Origin: Timema cristinae
Taxonomy: Eukaryota; Arthropoda; Insecta; Phasmatodea; Timematidae
Direction of reading: 5' to 3'
NCBI GenBank assembly: GCA_039000515.1
Contig: JBCFYV010002255.1
Span: 19,805,921-19,869,920, forward strand
DNA length: 64,000 nt
Shown: positions 1 through 10,606 of the stretch, piece by piece
How the letters are laid out: each line of letters begins with the position of its first letter
Position numbering within the stretch: the stretch's first letter is position 1
Program-made: the position numbers and the translations under genes
Notes under the pieces: model-generated
What the model was told of the DNA's origin: nothing
Databases searched by the model: none
What the model saw: only the letters and a program-made list of their open reading frames with translations

Positions 1-180
1 ACAATTTGTATTTATAAAACAGATCTGTTTAGAAATGTTGTGACGTTTCAGATACACCCAGCTTGATGTTCATTAAATAACTCTACTCATGTGTTGCGGT
101 AAGTGATTTATATTCCAAATTTTTGGTTTTTGCTTCTATTGAGTTTCATGTGGCCTTAATTAATTAATTAAATTAAAATG

Positions 181-880
181 GAGAGTGGCGAAGGTTGTAT
201 AGTGATGATATACATACTCTGTACTACTCACAAGAAATTGCTAGGATTTCCAAATCTCGCAGGCTACGGCGGGCAGGACATGAATCGTAAATGTAAGGCT
301 CTAGAATCGTGTTCAAGCTATTGATTGGTAAAGCCGATGGGAAGAGACCATAAGGAAGACCTTTGTGGACGAATTTGGGAGATTAACATTATAACGGACG
401 TGAAAGAGATAGGATGTAATGAGGTGGGTTGAATAGAACTAGCTCAAGATAGGGATAGAGTGTAATGAGGTGGATTGAATAGAACTAGCTCAATATAGGG
501 ATAGAGTGTAATGAGGTGGACTGGATGGAACTAGCTCAAGTTAGGGATAGGTTGTAATGAGGTGGACTGGATGGAACTAGCTCAAGTTAGGGATAGGGTG
601 TAATAGGTGGACTGGATGGAACTAGCTCAAGATGGGGTGTAATGAGGTGGATTGGATATAACTAGCTCAAGATGGGGATAGGGTGTAAAGAGGTAGACTG
701 GATATAACTAGCTCAAGATGGTGATAGGTTGTAATGAGGTGGACTGGATGGAACTAGCTCAAGTTAGGGATAGGTTGTAATGAGGTGGACTGGATTGAAT
801 CTATACTATCCAGATGGGGATAGGTGGCGTACTTTCAACTGTCCAATTCCGAATGCCATAGAGTAAGTAATTACGTCCTT
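181..880 (+). mobile_element. LINE (non-LTR retrotransposon) 3' ORF remnant, locus 1
   Basis: This is a degraded end of a reverse-transcriptase ORF. From 181 the reading frame gives GEWRRL-like, then LLGFPNLAGYGGQDMNR, later KPMGRDHKEDLCGRIWEIN and VKEIGCNEV, and finally DRWRTFNCPIPNAIE before a stop. In intact arthropod elements the matching stretch reads roughly EWRRLHN...RWAGHVARM...GRP..RWED...D..EIG...DW..LAQDRDRWR, so the order is preserved. Frameshifts and stops make it non-functional. Its coding sequence is interrupted by an expanded 46-bp tandem repeat. The 5' part with the endonuclease and reverse transcriptase is absent. Clade not determined. Confidence 0.75.
415..830 (+). repeat. 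46-bp minisatellite inside LINE remnant, locus 1
   Basis: About nine tandem units of 46 bp; each starts near TGTAATGAGGTGGACTGGAT and contains AACTAGCTCAAG. A single unit reads as part of the LINE ORF (EVDW..LAQDRDR), so the array is an internal expansion of coding sequence. One unit is shortened to about 39 bp, and 46 is not a multiple of three, so the array itself breaks the frame. Confidence 0.9.
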
Positions 881-1610
881 AACAGAAAGAGTCATTATAC
901 CTATGTTTAGGGTTTATTTATTACCTTCTCATACAGAGAACAGTATTGTAATCGCTAGCATTTTCATCCTAGTAATTATGATATGATAATCGACGCACTG
1001 ATACTCAGAAACATGAGTATTACGATTATATGTGTACCCGGAGCTACAACCGAAATGTTTTGATGGATTTAGTTGTAGTTATTTAGATGGTGTATGATTG
1101 TGCCTCAAATTAAATAAATATTTTAATTCTAATTCTATTATTATATATTATTGATGACTGATTTAAAAAAAGAGAGTTTTGACTTAATCAATAACATCGT
1201 AGCAATATTCTCTTAAGAGTGTATACTAAATAGCGTAGAAAGAAAAATTGTCTATGGGAGAGGGGTTAGGGCGGTGTTTGCTAGAAAATGTTACTTATAC
1301 CTTTAGCCAATAAATATTTGTATACGTATCTATGAACCCCCCTCTAAGAAGGGTCCATCAAACTCCAGGGAAGGTCTTGACTCATCTATCTCACTTTCTA
1401 TACCTTCAAGAATAGTAATTACTAATTTTGGAAAATGCGAACAATTTTAATTCAATAATTAAACTGTATTAACAAAATAGGGGTTTGTTTGTCTGTCTGT
1501 CATGAACCCTGTGAAATATCAACCTCTCTCCCGCAAAGGGTTGAAATTTTAAAACTAGTAACCCATGTGTACGATAGTATGCATCTCGAAACAGTAATTT
1601 AATCATTTTG
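881..1610. other. AT-rich stretch without recognised feature
   Basis: Low-complexity, AT-rich sequence with no long open frame, RNA gene or clear repeat that I can see. Confidence 0.5.
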
Positions 1611-1885
1611 ACCCGCCTCGGTGAAGTAGTTGGCTAACGCGCTAGTCGTGTTGAGCTCGACTGCTGAGGACGGGGAGATCGAGATTCGAATATCGGTCGG
1701 GTGAACTGGGAGGGGTTTTTCCTAAATTGTTTTTCCACTCTCCCTCCACACAAATGCGGGTTCACTTCCTCTAATTCAACCCTCCCAATTCTTAATCCTT
1801 TAGCGTAATTAGTACTTAAGCATAAACCTGAACGGTTAGTAAGACCGTGGTAATATAATAATAATAATATAATAATAATATATAT
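1611..1885 (+). mobile_element. SINE family A, copy 1
   Basis: tRNA-derived SINE. The head has a pol III A-box-like segment (GGTGAAGTAGTTGGCTAACG) and a B-box-like segment (AGATTCGAATATC). The body has the CTCCCTCCACACAAATGCGG stretch, and the 3' end is AGTAAGACCGTGGTAATAAT with an AT-rich tail. Imperfect flanking repeats TCATTTTG (1603-1610 and 1886-1893) look like a target-site duplication. Diverged copy. Confidence 0.85.
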
Positions 1886-2165
1886 TCATTTTGGTTAATT
1901 CTTTTTTAGTTAATTTAAAACTGGATCGGAATAAATAAAATGAAGCTTGTTTTCTGTTTGTTTGAAGCAAAACAAATAGTTGCTTGGGGTAACAACCCCT
2001 CAATGCATTGTGCGGTTACCCTAGAACACGCCCAGGTACTTATTCTAGTATAAAATATAATCAATGGATTGAACTATTTTGTTCAAAATGGATATCTGTA
2101 GACTGTTTAATACTAGGTCTATGTATTCTCGTATACTTGTTTTACATAGAAAATATTAATTTAAA

Positions 2166-2360
2166 GGTAGTTAACTGATGATCCGACACCTTAACTCATT
2201 CGGTAGCGTTTCTGTCTACTGAGCTAAAGGTACCGAGTTCGATTCCCAGCATGGCCGAAAAATTTATCATTGGTGAAATGTGGGTTTACACTTTCACAGT
2301 GATAAACTAACGGCCGGAGACTGGATGTAGTGCCTGCCCTAGTATTAAGTTAGATTATAA
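2166..2360 (+). mobile_element. Single tRNA-derived SINE or tRNA-like element
   Basis: An A-box-like CATTCGGTAGCGTT and a perfect-looking B box, GAGTTCGATTCCC, are about 35 bp apart, as in tRNA genes. The unrelated downstream body (GGTGAAATGTGGGTTTACAC, then CGGCCGGAGACTGG) argues for a SINE rather than a tRNA gene. Only one copy was noticed here, so the boundaries are approximate. Confidence 0.55.
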
Positions 2361-2682
2361 GGTAGGCCTATATGAAGAAACGACAGGCCTAGCCAACTGG
2401 TAGTGGAATATATGGCTTGAATAAAAAAAACTGACCTAGGCCACAGGTGGGAAACAGTAATGGATGTAAAAAAATAGGTGACTGATAAACTATTTATCAA
2501 ATTGTATATAAGGAAGTAAGTACGATTTTATTTTCCCATTTATTTATTTTATAATGTAGTCAGATAAAACAATAGAGTACGTATTAAAATAATAAATTTA
2601 TTATCCAAATAATTTAACATTATTCTTTGAAAATAAAAGTATTCACTATATTTAAAGCAACTGTGAATTTACTTTCTCACAG

Positions 2683-2935
2683 GTAGTATCGGAAATCAAC
2701 GTACGTTAGTTGGGGCCTATATCTTGTCGAAGGGAGTCAAATTGATTGCTCGGTGAACACGTAGATCCGGTTGAAATACGCCAATCCGAGAAATGTCGAG
2801 AACGCACGACGAAATCGTATTAGTGTCTGTGAAACTGTAAGTCCTGATAAATCCCGCGACGTGCGCGCTATCTGTATGGCATTGCCATGCATCACAGGAC
2901 TTGTAATCAGCTACGAAAAGGGTTGAGGCGAGGGT
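2683..2935. other. CpG-containing GC-richer island, non-coding in all forward frames
   Basis: This short segment has many CpG dinucleotides (ACGTACG, CGCGACGTGCGCGC) in otherwise AT-rich DNA. It is preceded by a pyrimidine-AG (TTTCTCACAG at 2673-2682) and contains ACT|GTAAGTC near 2836-2845, which resemble splice acceptor and donor. All three forward frames between them have stops, so a coding exon is unlikely; a non-coding exon or an old repeat remains possible. Confidence 0.2.
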
Positions 2936-2955
2936 GGGGGGGGGGGGGGGGGGGG
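2935..2955 (+). repeat. Poly-G tract
   Basis: About 20 consecutive G after GGGT; potential quadruplex-forming or assembly-error-prone tract. Confidence 0.95.
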
Positions 2956-3019
2956 CAAAAATCTCAGGTGTACAGTCGCTTCATAGAAGTAACTTGGTAA
3001 AAAAAATCGAAGTGTGTTT

Positions 3020-3195
3020 TATATACACAGTCCAATTTTCATAGGAAGAGTTATTTAACATCTAGAATTGTTACTAGATATACTTTTACATGTTCATACG
3101 TCAAGTTATGTGATATGTAGTGGATAGTTTTGATTGATATTATCAATATATATAAAATGACCCTAACACCATGGTAAAACGCTATCAATTTTTGC
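3020..3195 (+). repeat. Dispersed repeat family T, copy 1
   Basis: Shares an ordered set of blocks (CCAATTTTCAT, TACTTTTACATGTTCATACG, GTGATATGTAG, TATTATCAATA, CCATGGTAAAA) with 13600-13775, 40800-40955, 51005-51141 and 51560-51730. No coding potential. Possibly a MITE; ends not resolved. Confidence 0.55.
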
Positions 3196-3390
3196 TGGAA
3201 ATGTGTGTTTTTATGTTCTAAAAGGTACTTTCCATGAAAATGGGACCTATTTTTTCTGTATAAAACTTGATACAGCGAATTTATAATAGGTTGTAGCAGA
3301 CAATAAAGGGTGAGAGGGGTTGTGGGGGTGAAGGTTCTACCTACGGTGGCTCTTTGGAAAGTCCCTCAACAGGATATTTGTACTGTTATT

Positions 3391-3662
3391 ATATTATTTA
3401 TTATTATCACCGCGTCTTACAACCCGTTCGGGTTATACGCACTTACGCTAATGTGTAATGGTAGGGTGATTGTGAGATGAAATGAAGGACCACAGATTAA
3501 CGTGGAATCCGAACCACACATTCACAAGTTGTGATTAATACACGTCTTGTCAGAGGTGAAGAAAGGGTTTGGTAATCAGATAAATCTGTGCTGGGACCGA
3601 GGATTGAGCCCCGGACCCCCGACACAGAAGTCCGACACCTTACCCCAAGACCGTCAGGTCAT
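3391..3662 (-). mobile_element. SINE family B, copy 1 (full-length)
   Basis: Read on the minus strand: tRNA-like head (GACCTGACGGTCTTGGGGTA), then CCGGGACCGAGGATTGAGCC region, body with TCTGACAAGACGTGTATTAA, the ATTTCATCTCACAATCACCC block, and the shared 3' end AACCCGAACGGG...GACGCGGTG followed by (TAA)n. Complete but mutated. Confidence 0.88.
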
Positions 3663-3897
3663 CCCTAGTCGTTGTAGAGAATAACTCTAGATGTAACGAG
3701 GGAGAGTGAAGGAGGGTTGAATATCTAAAACACCCTCCCTCCCTCTACACAGCCCTAAGACTTTGAGAGAATGTTTGTTATTTAAATATATAATTAATTA
3801 ACACATTCAAAGAGCTTAGATAATCTTGTGAAGATTTTGAATCCACAAGATGGAAGCATTTCGGGTAGAAATTCTAGAAAGAAAAGTGTTTTTTTTT

Positions 3898-4018
3898 TTT
3901 AGCACGGCATCTTACTACCTACCTGTTCAGACTATACTTATGTTTACCAATTACGCTAGTGGTTAAGGAAAAGAAAACTTTAATTTAAAGGAAGTGTACT
4001 CACATTTGCTTGGAGAGC
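3898..4018 (-). mobile_element. SINE family C, 3' fragment
   Basis: Minus-strand 3' half of family C: the tail (TTAGCACGGCATCTTACTAC on plus), the AATTACGCTAGTGGTTA block and the CACATTTGCTTGGAGAG block are present; the tRNA-like head is missing. Confidence 0.7.
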
Positions 4019-4124
4019 ATGTATTATTCGGTTTATTTATTAAAAATTTAATCTAAAAGTTATCAAAAACGTCCAAATAATACTTCTTTATGGGTTACGT
4101 TACTTATCTTTACATTACTAATTG

Positions 4125-4310
4125 AATGGAATTGACCTTGGTAGTCTTAGTGTATAGTTATCGTCTCAGGAGCCAAAGTTTGGGGTTCAAACCCAGCAGG
4201 GGTCGATGGATTTTTCTTGAAACGATAAAAGTTCGTAGCACAATTTCCTTCGAGAGGAAGTAAATCCTTCAGTCCCATGTTGATTGTGGCATATTAAGGA
4301 ACCCTGGAAG
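4125..4310 (+). mobile_element. SINE family F, copy 1
   Basis: tRNA-like head with B box (GGGGTTCAAACCCAGC) followed by a body (AGTTCGTAGCACAATTTCCT, then CAGTCCCATGTTGATTGTGG). The same head type and body recur inverted at 63560-63725, so this is a distinct SINE family with a body different from families A-C. Confidence 0.7.
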
Positions 4311-5480
4311 GTATGTGAAGATACTTTTGCAGGTAAATTTGTAGGCCCTTCGCTCTCATTTATAGAAATTCTCGTGTTCTGATATAATCAGTTGGCTCAG
4401 AAAGTTTACGTTAAATACCTCAAATAAATTAATTAAAGAATGAGAATACAAATTTTTTTAAAAAATCCCGTCATTGTGGAAACATTAATTTCCAGTTTTC
4501 AAATAATGGGCTTCCTATGAAAACCAGATTGTAGTCTGGTCTGTCGTTGACAATGAGGTCATCGTTTGAATTCCAATCAAGTAAATGCATTTTTTTAAAA
4601 TCTTTTCTGCCTCTCTCCATGCAACTGCTGTTACAATTACTTTAAATTCTACCTCTATCCTTTCTACCCAATAGCCCTAACTAATACTGAGACTTGGCGT
4701 GAGTAGCAAAATCATTATTGGAAGAATACATCTTAGACCCTGTCTGGTTCAAATCATAGTCTCTCAGTAAAATATTGATTTGACAAACACTACAATTTTG
4801 TTTCTACAATTTTGTTTTATCAGTTATAAATATATACTCTTCGTTAACCATGAAAGATAGTAAGTTTACCTTGCAATGTTCCATTCGGACACAGCTTATA
4901 TCATCGGGTGATAATGTAATACGTCACCTTTCAGAAAAAGGGTGACCACAGATGAGTGGATTGACTAAACTAATAAGATAATTGTGTCAATCATTTCCTT
5001 CCCCTCACCCCTTTGCTACAACCCCTGACACGAGATTATACCAATTTATTGATTAGAAAAATCAAGTAGATTTTTGTTTTTGGTTTTAACGTATCGTTGG
5101 CCATAATGTATTGTAACGTTTAAAGAGCTAACCTGATAAATTAATGTTTGTTCGCCACCATTAGGGTATTATTTGATATGATGATTGGATTAGGTTGGGT
5201 GTAAGTTTAATATCTGTATTATATTAATTAAAAAGGGACAATGTCTTATTTTAGAAATTAAAAGTTCTGGTATTTTATAGTTGTTTTTATTTTAAGTAGA
5301 TAAACAGTTTTTTACTAGATATTTCACACGTTGTAGATTTTAATAAAAGCCCGACTATTACTTTATATGCATGATAATTCCCGACACGTAAAATTTAGAA
5401 CACAGATTAAGATGTCATAGACTCTACCTACACGGCTCCTCTTCAGGAAAGAAAGTGAAGAGATGCGTACCCTGAAGGGA
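4311..5480. other. AT-rich stretch without recognised feature
   Basis: No gene or clear repeat seen. A short motif CTTCCTATGAAAACCAGATT at 4511-4530 resembles the CCAATTTTCAT block near repeat family T. Confidence 0.45.
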
Positions 5481-5499
5481 TATATCAAGCGACATTTCC

Positions 5500-5518
5500 T
5501 TCTCGAAGCTTCTTAGAA
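5500..5518. promoter_or_regulatory. Heat-shock-element-like inverted GAA array
   Basis: TTC-2-GAA-2-TTC (5500-5512) plus a GAA three bases further (5516-5518) matches the alternating nGAAn pattern bound by heat shock factor. No promoter or gene is visible beside it, so it may be a chance match. Confidence 0.25.
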
Positions 5519-5744
5519 AAAAAAAAAGGTACGTTCATTCAGGTGCGATTCTGTTCACAAAACTGCGTCGTAGTCTTTTTAAAAAGAGACGTAGAAAGAT
5601 GTCGCCATACCTTGTATCATAACAGCTTAACACAAATAAATCTTACTATCCGCTCTCATTTATAATATTGTAATTTTGAATATAGATGTGAATAATAAAT
5701 TGAGATGTATAATTCAATATCATTACAGTAGATCTGTAGAGAAC

Positions 5745-5832
5745 GCGAGAAAAGGACAGTGTATTTGCAGTTTTTATAAAAAAAAAACATTATTTTGGCC
5801 AAAATAAATAAAATATTTCTCCATTAAAAACA
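5745..5832 (+). mobile_element. MITE-1 terminal fragment
   Basis: Carries the outer TIR of the MITE-1 family (GCGAGAAAAGGACAGTG, then TTTGCAGTTTTTATAA, AAATAAATAAAATATTTCTC). The internal part and second TIR are not next to it. Confidence 0.7.
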
Positions 5833-5837
5833 TTCCG

Positions 5838-5995
5838 TAATATGGATCTGCTTAAAATTATAGGAAGTGCTCAAAAGGGCCACCTTCAACCTGAATTTTA
5901 GCGTTGTATTTCACGACACAAAAACTGCAGGCTTGCATTCAGTCTGAAGGTGGACATTTTGAGAATTTCTTATAATGTTAAGCAGCTCCACATTA
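5838..5995. mobile_element. 158-bp imperfect hairpin element
   Basis: Left arm TAATATGGATCTGCTTAA...CCACCTTCA..CTGAAT and right arm ATTCAG.CTGAAGGTGG...TTAAGCAGCTCCACATTA are reverse complements over about 58 bp with a few mismatches, around a ~40-base loop. Typical of a small non-autonomous DNA element; a hairpin RNA is an alternative. Confidence 0.75.
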
Positions 5996-6228
5996 CTAGA
6001 GTACAAACATGACTATAACTTGGAAACAAGGTCAAATGGGACACATGTTTGCATACATTATTAAAATGGTTTTCATGACTCCTGTCGTTCCCTGAAGTGG
6101 GTCCCACATATTATAGTAATGTATATGAAAAGGCCTTAGTGAAGCCCGTCAAAGTAAGACTGTAAGCTTCCATTAAATGGAGTGTAGTCTCAGTTTATCC
6201 CTAAATGTAGTCAGTCTTACTTTGGTAG

Positions 6229-6790
6229 CAGTGGTGACTCGTAGCTAAAATTAGTGGGGGTGCTGCCCCAGAAATTTTTTTAGCCTTTGGTTTAAAATTG
6301 TGTAAAAGAAAAAAAATGTATAAAAGGAAAATTTATTTAGGAACTTGATAAAATCTTAACAAAAAAAACAAACAAACATTTTTTACTTATCAAGAATATG
6401 GTACACGGTTATTAAGCACAACACACGCTGAGTGAAAAAAAACTTCCTTCCACCATCACGCCAGAGCTGTCACTGCGAGAGTAACAGTGCTCTCTCTATC
6501 TGGAAGTACCGCCTTCCTCCCCACACCCCTCCCATGTGTGCATGCGCACAACATTCAAACACTACGTCGATTGCACTGTGAAACGTACAGTTCCATACAA
6601 AGATTTTTGTATCTTTTTCATAAACCGGGGGATGGCTATTGAAGTACTGACATTAAGCTTAGGGAATATATATTGTACTACAAGAATTAAAGAAAAAAAG
6701 GACTCATTATATTAATTGCTATCGATGATAATATCAAATGGAAATAGGGGGTGCTGCAGTTCCGCAGTGGCTATACACGATCCGCCACTA
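6229..6790 (+). mobile_element. hAT-like non-autonomous DNA transposon with 8-bp TSD
   Basis: The element begins CAGTGGTGACTCGTAGC and ends GCTATACACGATCCGCCACT(A), forming short imperfect terminal inverted repeats (AGTGGTGACTCG versus AGTGGCGGATCG). It is flanked by a perfect 8-bp direct repeat TTTGGTAG (6221-6228 and 6791-6798), the duplication length of the hAT superfamily. Inside both ends lies a GGGGGTGCTGC motif. No transposase frame remains in 562 bp, so it needs a transposase in trans. Confidence 0.85.
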
Positions 6791-6799
6791 TTTGGTAGA

Positions 6800-7540
6800 C
6801 TACACTATGACCCTATCTTATAAGCTGTATTATAGCAAAACTATGCAAGGTACGCTTGCTTCCTTTCAGGGTACACGAAGGGTACTTTCCCAATAAATGA
6901 ATTGACTTTTCTCATGCTCAAAATAAAAAAATATGTCTAATTTTCAACTATCAGTAGTAGCATCATACCTCGCCACCGTAATTTAGTGTATAGTAATTGC
7001 CTTACCCCGTCAACAATAATATATTCAATTATCCTACTTGCAGAAACCATTCGGTTGGCCTTTCCGGCCTTTTAAAAAAATGGGACCATGTCAATTGTAC
7101 CAAAATCTTTAAATTGACGTTACCTTGAGATACTATACGGCCAACTTTGTTTTGTGTCAGGCAACGGAAATGTCGAAAGAAAAAAAACCCACCAAAAAGC
7201 TGTTTATCTTTTTTCCTCTCCAGTCTGTAATCCAAAAGTCCACAAACGGAAATTACGAGTAGGTAAGCCTTAAACATCCCTCTACTCTTCCATTTCAACC
7301 CCTTCTCTCCATTCTAACCCTACATGCTCAGATTTACGAGTTGTATAGTCACTGGCAAAACTGCTTTCCCCTTAGTTTATCAAATCTAGTCTTCATATAG
7401 TGGATGGACCAAAGGCAGCTGAACCAAATTAAACTAGGAGTAGTTATTTTGTATCTGGTTTATTTAACAGTTTTGTAAACATGTGAGAATTTTAGTAAAA
7501 AAAAAGTATAAATTAAATTATTTAAAAAGATAGGAATATA
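6800..7540. other. Stretch without recognised feature
   Basis: AT-rich DNA; the 89-codon open frame at 7029-7298 (minus) has no recognisable domain and no gene context. Confidence 0.45.
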
Positions 7541-7544
7541 ATTT

Positions 7545-7793
7545 CACGCGCTACTCTTATGTTAGACTTGACTGCCAATTATGGGAAGATCAAGGTTCGA
7601 ATCTCGGTTGAGTGTAGTGAGGATTGTTTTCCAAAATGTTTTCTTACCCTTCCGCCACGCAAATGCAGGTACACTTCATTTAATGTATCCTTCCCAATCC
7701 CTAAAACCACTAGCGTAGTTACTACATAAGCGAATAACTCTAACGGGTGGTAAGACGTTCTACTAAATATATATTATTATTATTATTAAGATT
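7545..7793 (+). mobile_element. SINE family C, copy
   Basis: Head with CGCGCTACTCTTATGTTAGA and B box AAGGTTCGAATCTCGG; body CCACGCAAATGCAGGTACAC; 3' end GGGTGGTAAGACG and an ATT-rich tail. Diverged, about 10-20 percent by eye from other copies. Confidence 0.8.
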
Positions 7794-8205
7794 AATCCAT
7801 TATTAATCATTGACTGTTTGATACAGATAAGTTTGTATCTAAATGTAACTTTAACTTTAATACAGACATTTACTATATATATAAGTTTGTATTTAAATGT
7901 ATTATTATTATTATTAGCACCGCGTCTTACTACCCGTTCGGGCTATACGCACTTGCTAATGTGTAATGGTAGGGTGATTGTGAGATGAAATGAAGGACCT
8001 ACAGTTTAACGTGGAATCCGAACCAGGGTGGCGACCTGGCATTCCCCACATTCACAAGATGTCTTGTATTTAAATGTAACTTTAACTTTAATACAGAAAT
8101 TTACTATATATATATATAGTAAATTTCTTTATTAAAGTTACATTTAAATACAAACTTATCTGTATCAAACAGTCAATGATTAATAATTGATTAATCTTGT
8201 GAGTT
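7787..8205. mobile_element. Foldback (TIR) element interrupted by a SINE
   Basis: Left arm from 7787 (GATTAATCC..TTAATCATTG, CTGTTTGATACAGATAAG, TTAACTTTAATACAG, TTTACTATATATAT) is repeated in reverse complement at about 8109-8205. The centre is a (TA)n tract near 8105-8120. Part of the arm is also repeated directly, and a SINE B copy (7901-8063) sits inside it. Confidence 0.8.
7901..8063 (-). mobile_element. SINE family B, 5'-truncated copy with 14-bp TSD
   Basis: Flanked by a perfect 14-bp direct repeat TTGTATTTAAATGT (7887-7900 and 8064-8077). On the minus strand the copy starts at GACATCTTGTGAATG, so the tRNA-like head is missing, and it ends with the usual tail and (TAA)n. The intact duplication shows it was inserted in this short form. 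Confidence 0.92.
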
Positions 8206-8370
8206 GATACATTAAATAAATACAAACATTTTAAAGATATTAAACAATTATCTTAGAAAGAGGGGATATTAATCAGGGGTATTCATGTCCCTTTGGGGTA
8301 GTTGAACAAAAAAATTGGGATATTGGATTCAAAAATTATAAAAAAATATTGCTAGATTAGAATAAACTAT

Positions 8371-8528
8371 ATCTTGTGAATGTGAGGAATGCCAGGCCTC
8401 CACCGTGGTTCGGATTCCACGTTAAACTGTAGGTCCTCCATTTCATCTCACAATCACCCTACCATTACACATTAGCGTAAGTGCGTATAACCCGAACGGG
8501 TAGTAAGACGTGGTGCTAATAATAATAT
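8371..8528 (+). mobile_element. SINE family B, 5'-truncated copy
   Basis: Starts at CTTGTGAATGTGAGGAATGC, lacks the tRNA-like head, and runs to AAGACGTGGTGCTAATAATA. The 5' boundary agrees within a few bases with the other truncated copies. Confidence 0.9.
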
Positions 8529-8529
8529 A

Positions 8530-8925
8530 TCTTCCCCCAACACTAATATGTTTGTACTTCATCTGAGCTATTTTATCCCTATCTCCTTATATTAAACATG
8601 TAATGACCAAATTGGCCATGGTGTCACACGTCATAATAATTAAAACACGTTATTGATAGCTACAGGACAGGGCTGGTCAACCTATGTACTTGAAATATTC
8701 TGGAGTTTTTTTGCATAGGCAATACGATGTTCGTTGTTGTCAAAAGGTGTTACCTCTCAAAAACAAATTATTGGTCACTTATTATTATTAACACAGTCGT
8801 TAATTTTACCTTTAGTGATGTACTTATTATAAATGGCATGCAATCTCTATAAAAAAATACCATTCATACGGTAACAATTTTTAGGCAATAATGCCTAGAA
8901 AGTTTTAGTTATTATGTTATTGATC
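8530..8925. other. Stretch without recognised feature
   Basis: AT-rich DNA, nothing recognised. Confidence 0.45.
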
Positions 8926-9610
8926 TTACTTACTTACTTACTTAAAATGGCATTAAGCACTCGCAAATTCATCGCCGCATTTATTCACAAAAATACGTCA
9001 CCTATCCCTATCTTGAGATAGTTATATCCAGTCTACCTTATTACACCCTAATCCTATCTTGAGATCGTTCTATCCAGTACACCTCATTAAACCCTACCCC
9101 TATATAGTGAGCTAGTTCTATCCAGTCCACCTCAATACAATATATCCCTATATAGTGAGCTAGTTCTATCCAGTTCACCTCATTATAACATATCCCTATA
9201 TAGTGAGCTAGTTATATCCAGTCCACCTCATTACAACCTATCCCTATCTTGAGATAGTTATATCCAGTACCCTCATTACACCTTATCCCTATCTTGAACT
9301 TGTTCTATCCAGTTCATATCATTAAATCCTATACCTAACTTGAGCTATTATATCCAATCCACCTCATTACACCATATCTCTTTTAGGTAAAACACATTAT
9401 AATGTTATCCTCACATCTGCATCTAGGTCTTCTCAATGGTCTCTTCCCATTGAGTTTACCATTCAATACCCCGGGCATGGTTTTATATTCTCCTATTCAC
9501 GCTGTATGTCCTGCCCACCATCATCTACGAAATTTGATTATCCTGGCAATGTCTTGTGATTAGTACAAGATATGTAACACATTATTATGTAACTTCCTCC
9601 ACTCTCCATC
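8925..9610 (-). mobile_element. LINE 3' ORF remnant, locus 2
   Basis: On the minus strand the segment near 9600-9480 reads EWRKLHNNVLHILY and, a little further, RIIKFRR.WWAGHTA, matching the post-reverse-transcriptase part of arthropod non-LTR elements (..RLRWAGHVARM). It continues into a 46-bp array and ends near 8945 with RIFVN.CGDEF, similar to the R.FVNA.MNLRV ends of related ORFs. A (TAAG)n-like run at 8928-8944 may be the element's 3' tail. Confidence 0.78.
9003..9385 (-). repeat. 46-bp minisatellite inside LINE remnant, locus 2
   Basis: About eight diverged units of the same 46-bp sequence seen at 415-830, in inverse orientation (plus-strand form: CCTATCCCTATCTTGAG...CCAGTCCACCTCATTAC). 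Units are less uniform than at locus 4, suggesting an older array. Confidence 0.88.
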
Positions 9611-10600
9611 AGCCTCATCCCTTTTTGTACCAAATTATGTACATATAATTTAATAATTTTAATACACAGTAATAATACTAATTAAAACTTATTCAATCAT
9701 TACATTTTACTACCCAAAAATTCCTATGGGCACGTGAAAGAATTTTTCTGAACATTGGACACACACACACACACACACACGCTTTCAAAATGTTTTTGCC
9801 AGCCTTGCTACAGGACATGTCTCGAATTGCAACTGTCTTTCATCAAGCTTACAAGTCATAATTTCCATGGTTTATGTTTGAGTTATGAGCGAATCCAATC
9901 AAATAACTAACTGGCTCTGTTAAAATGTAAACATCTGAAAGTAATTTGTGGGGAACGAGATGAGATACTATCAACCTTCTCCCTTTTATAGAAAGTTCTA
10001 AATCTTTAATTACTCTACGTTTGAATGACTAACCAACCATTGCATCAGTCATTAGGACGAGAGATAGGAGCCTGGCGTGCGTTTTAGAACCGATACCCTT
10101 CTCTACTCTCCCCCCTCTCCTCCACCCAACACCTCCAAACCAATTGAAACTTTAAATCAAGACAAAGCAATTTCAATACGAGTAAAAAAAATAACTTTCT
10201 TTTCTTTGTGTGTAAAACCTTCATTTAATTCCCTTGTCCGTTTACGAAATTGTGGAAAAGAGAGGGTTGCAAATGAAGGGTAGGGATTTTGAATGGGGTA
10301 GTAGAAGGGATCAAGGATGAGGTTTGAACATTAGCCAAATCTCTCTTTCTCTTCGCTAAGTTTTCAACTGTGCCCTTAATTAATAGTATGCGCGAGGTCT
10401 GTGGTGTGGAATGGCCACTTCACATGCAATTTCCAGGCAAAGAGGCGCAAATAGCATTTCACCATTATCTTCCTCCACATTTCCATTGGCTTTTTTTTTT
10501 CTCTGTAGAAAACCTATGGTAGGCAATTTTTTTTAGAGTAGATACGAAATAGTGGTTTTGGATTAAGCTCTGATTGATTTTTCTTATGGATATTGCTGGG
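9611..10600. other. Stretch with (AC)n microsatellite, otherwise unassigned
   Basis: An (AC)n run lies at 9761-9781. Short open frames (10077-10283, 10465-10725) have low-complexity composition and no recognisable domain; the second one overlaps MITE-1. Confidence 0.5.
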
Positions 10601-10606
10601 TTGGGG

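Noticed and set aside
2683..2838. Internal coding exon between AG and GTAAGT
   Set aside because: All three forward frames contain stops.
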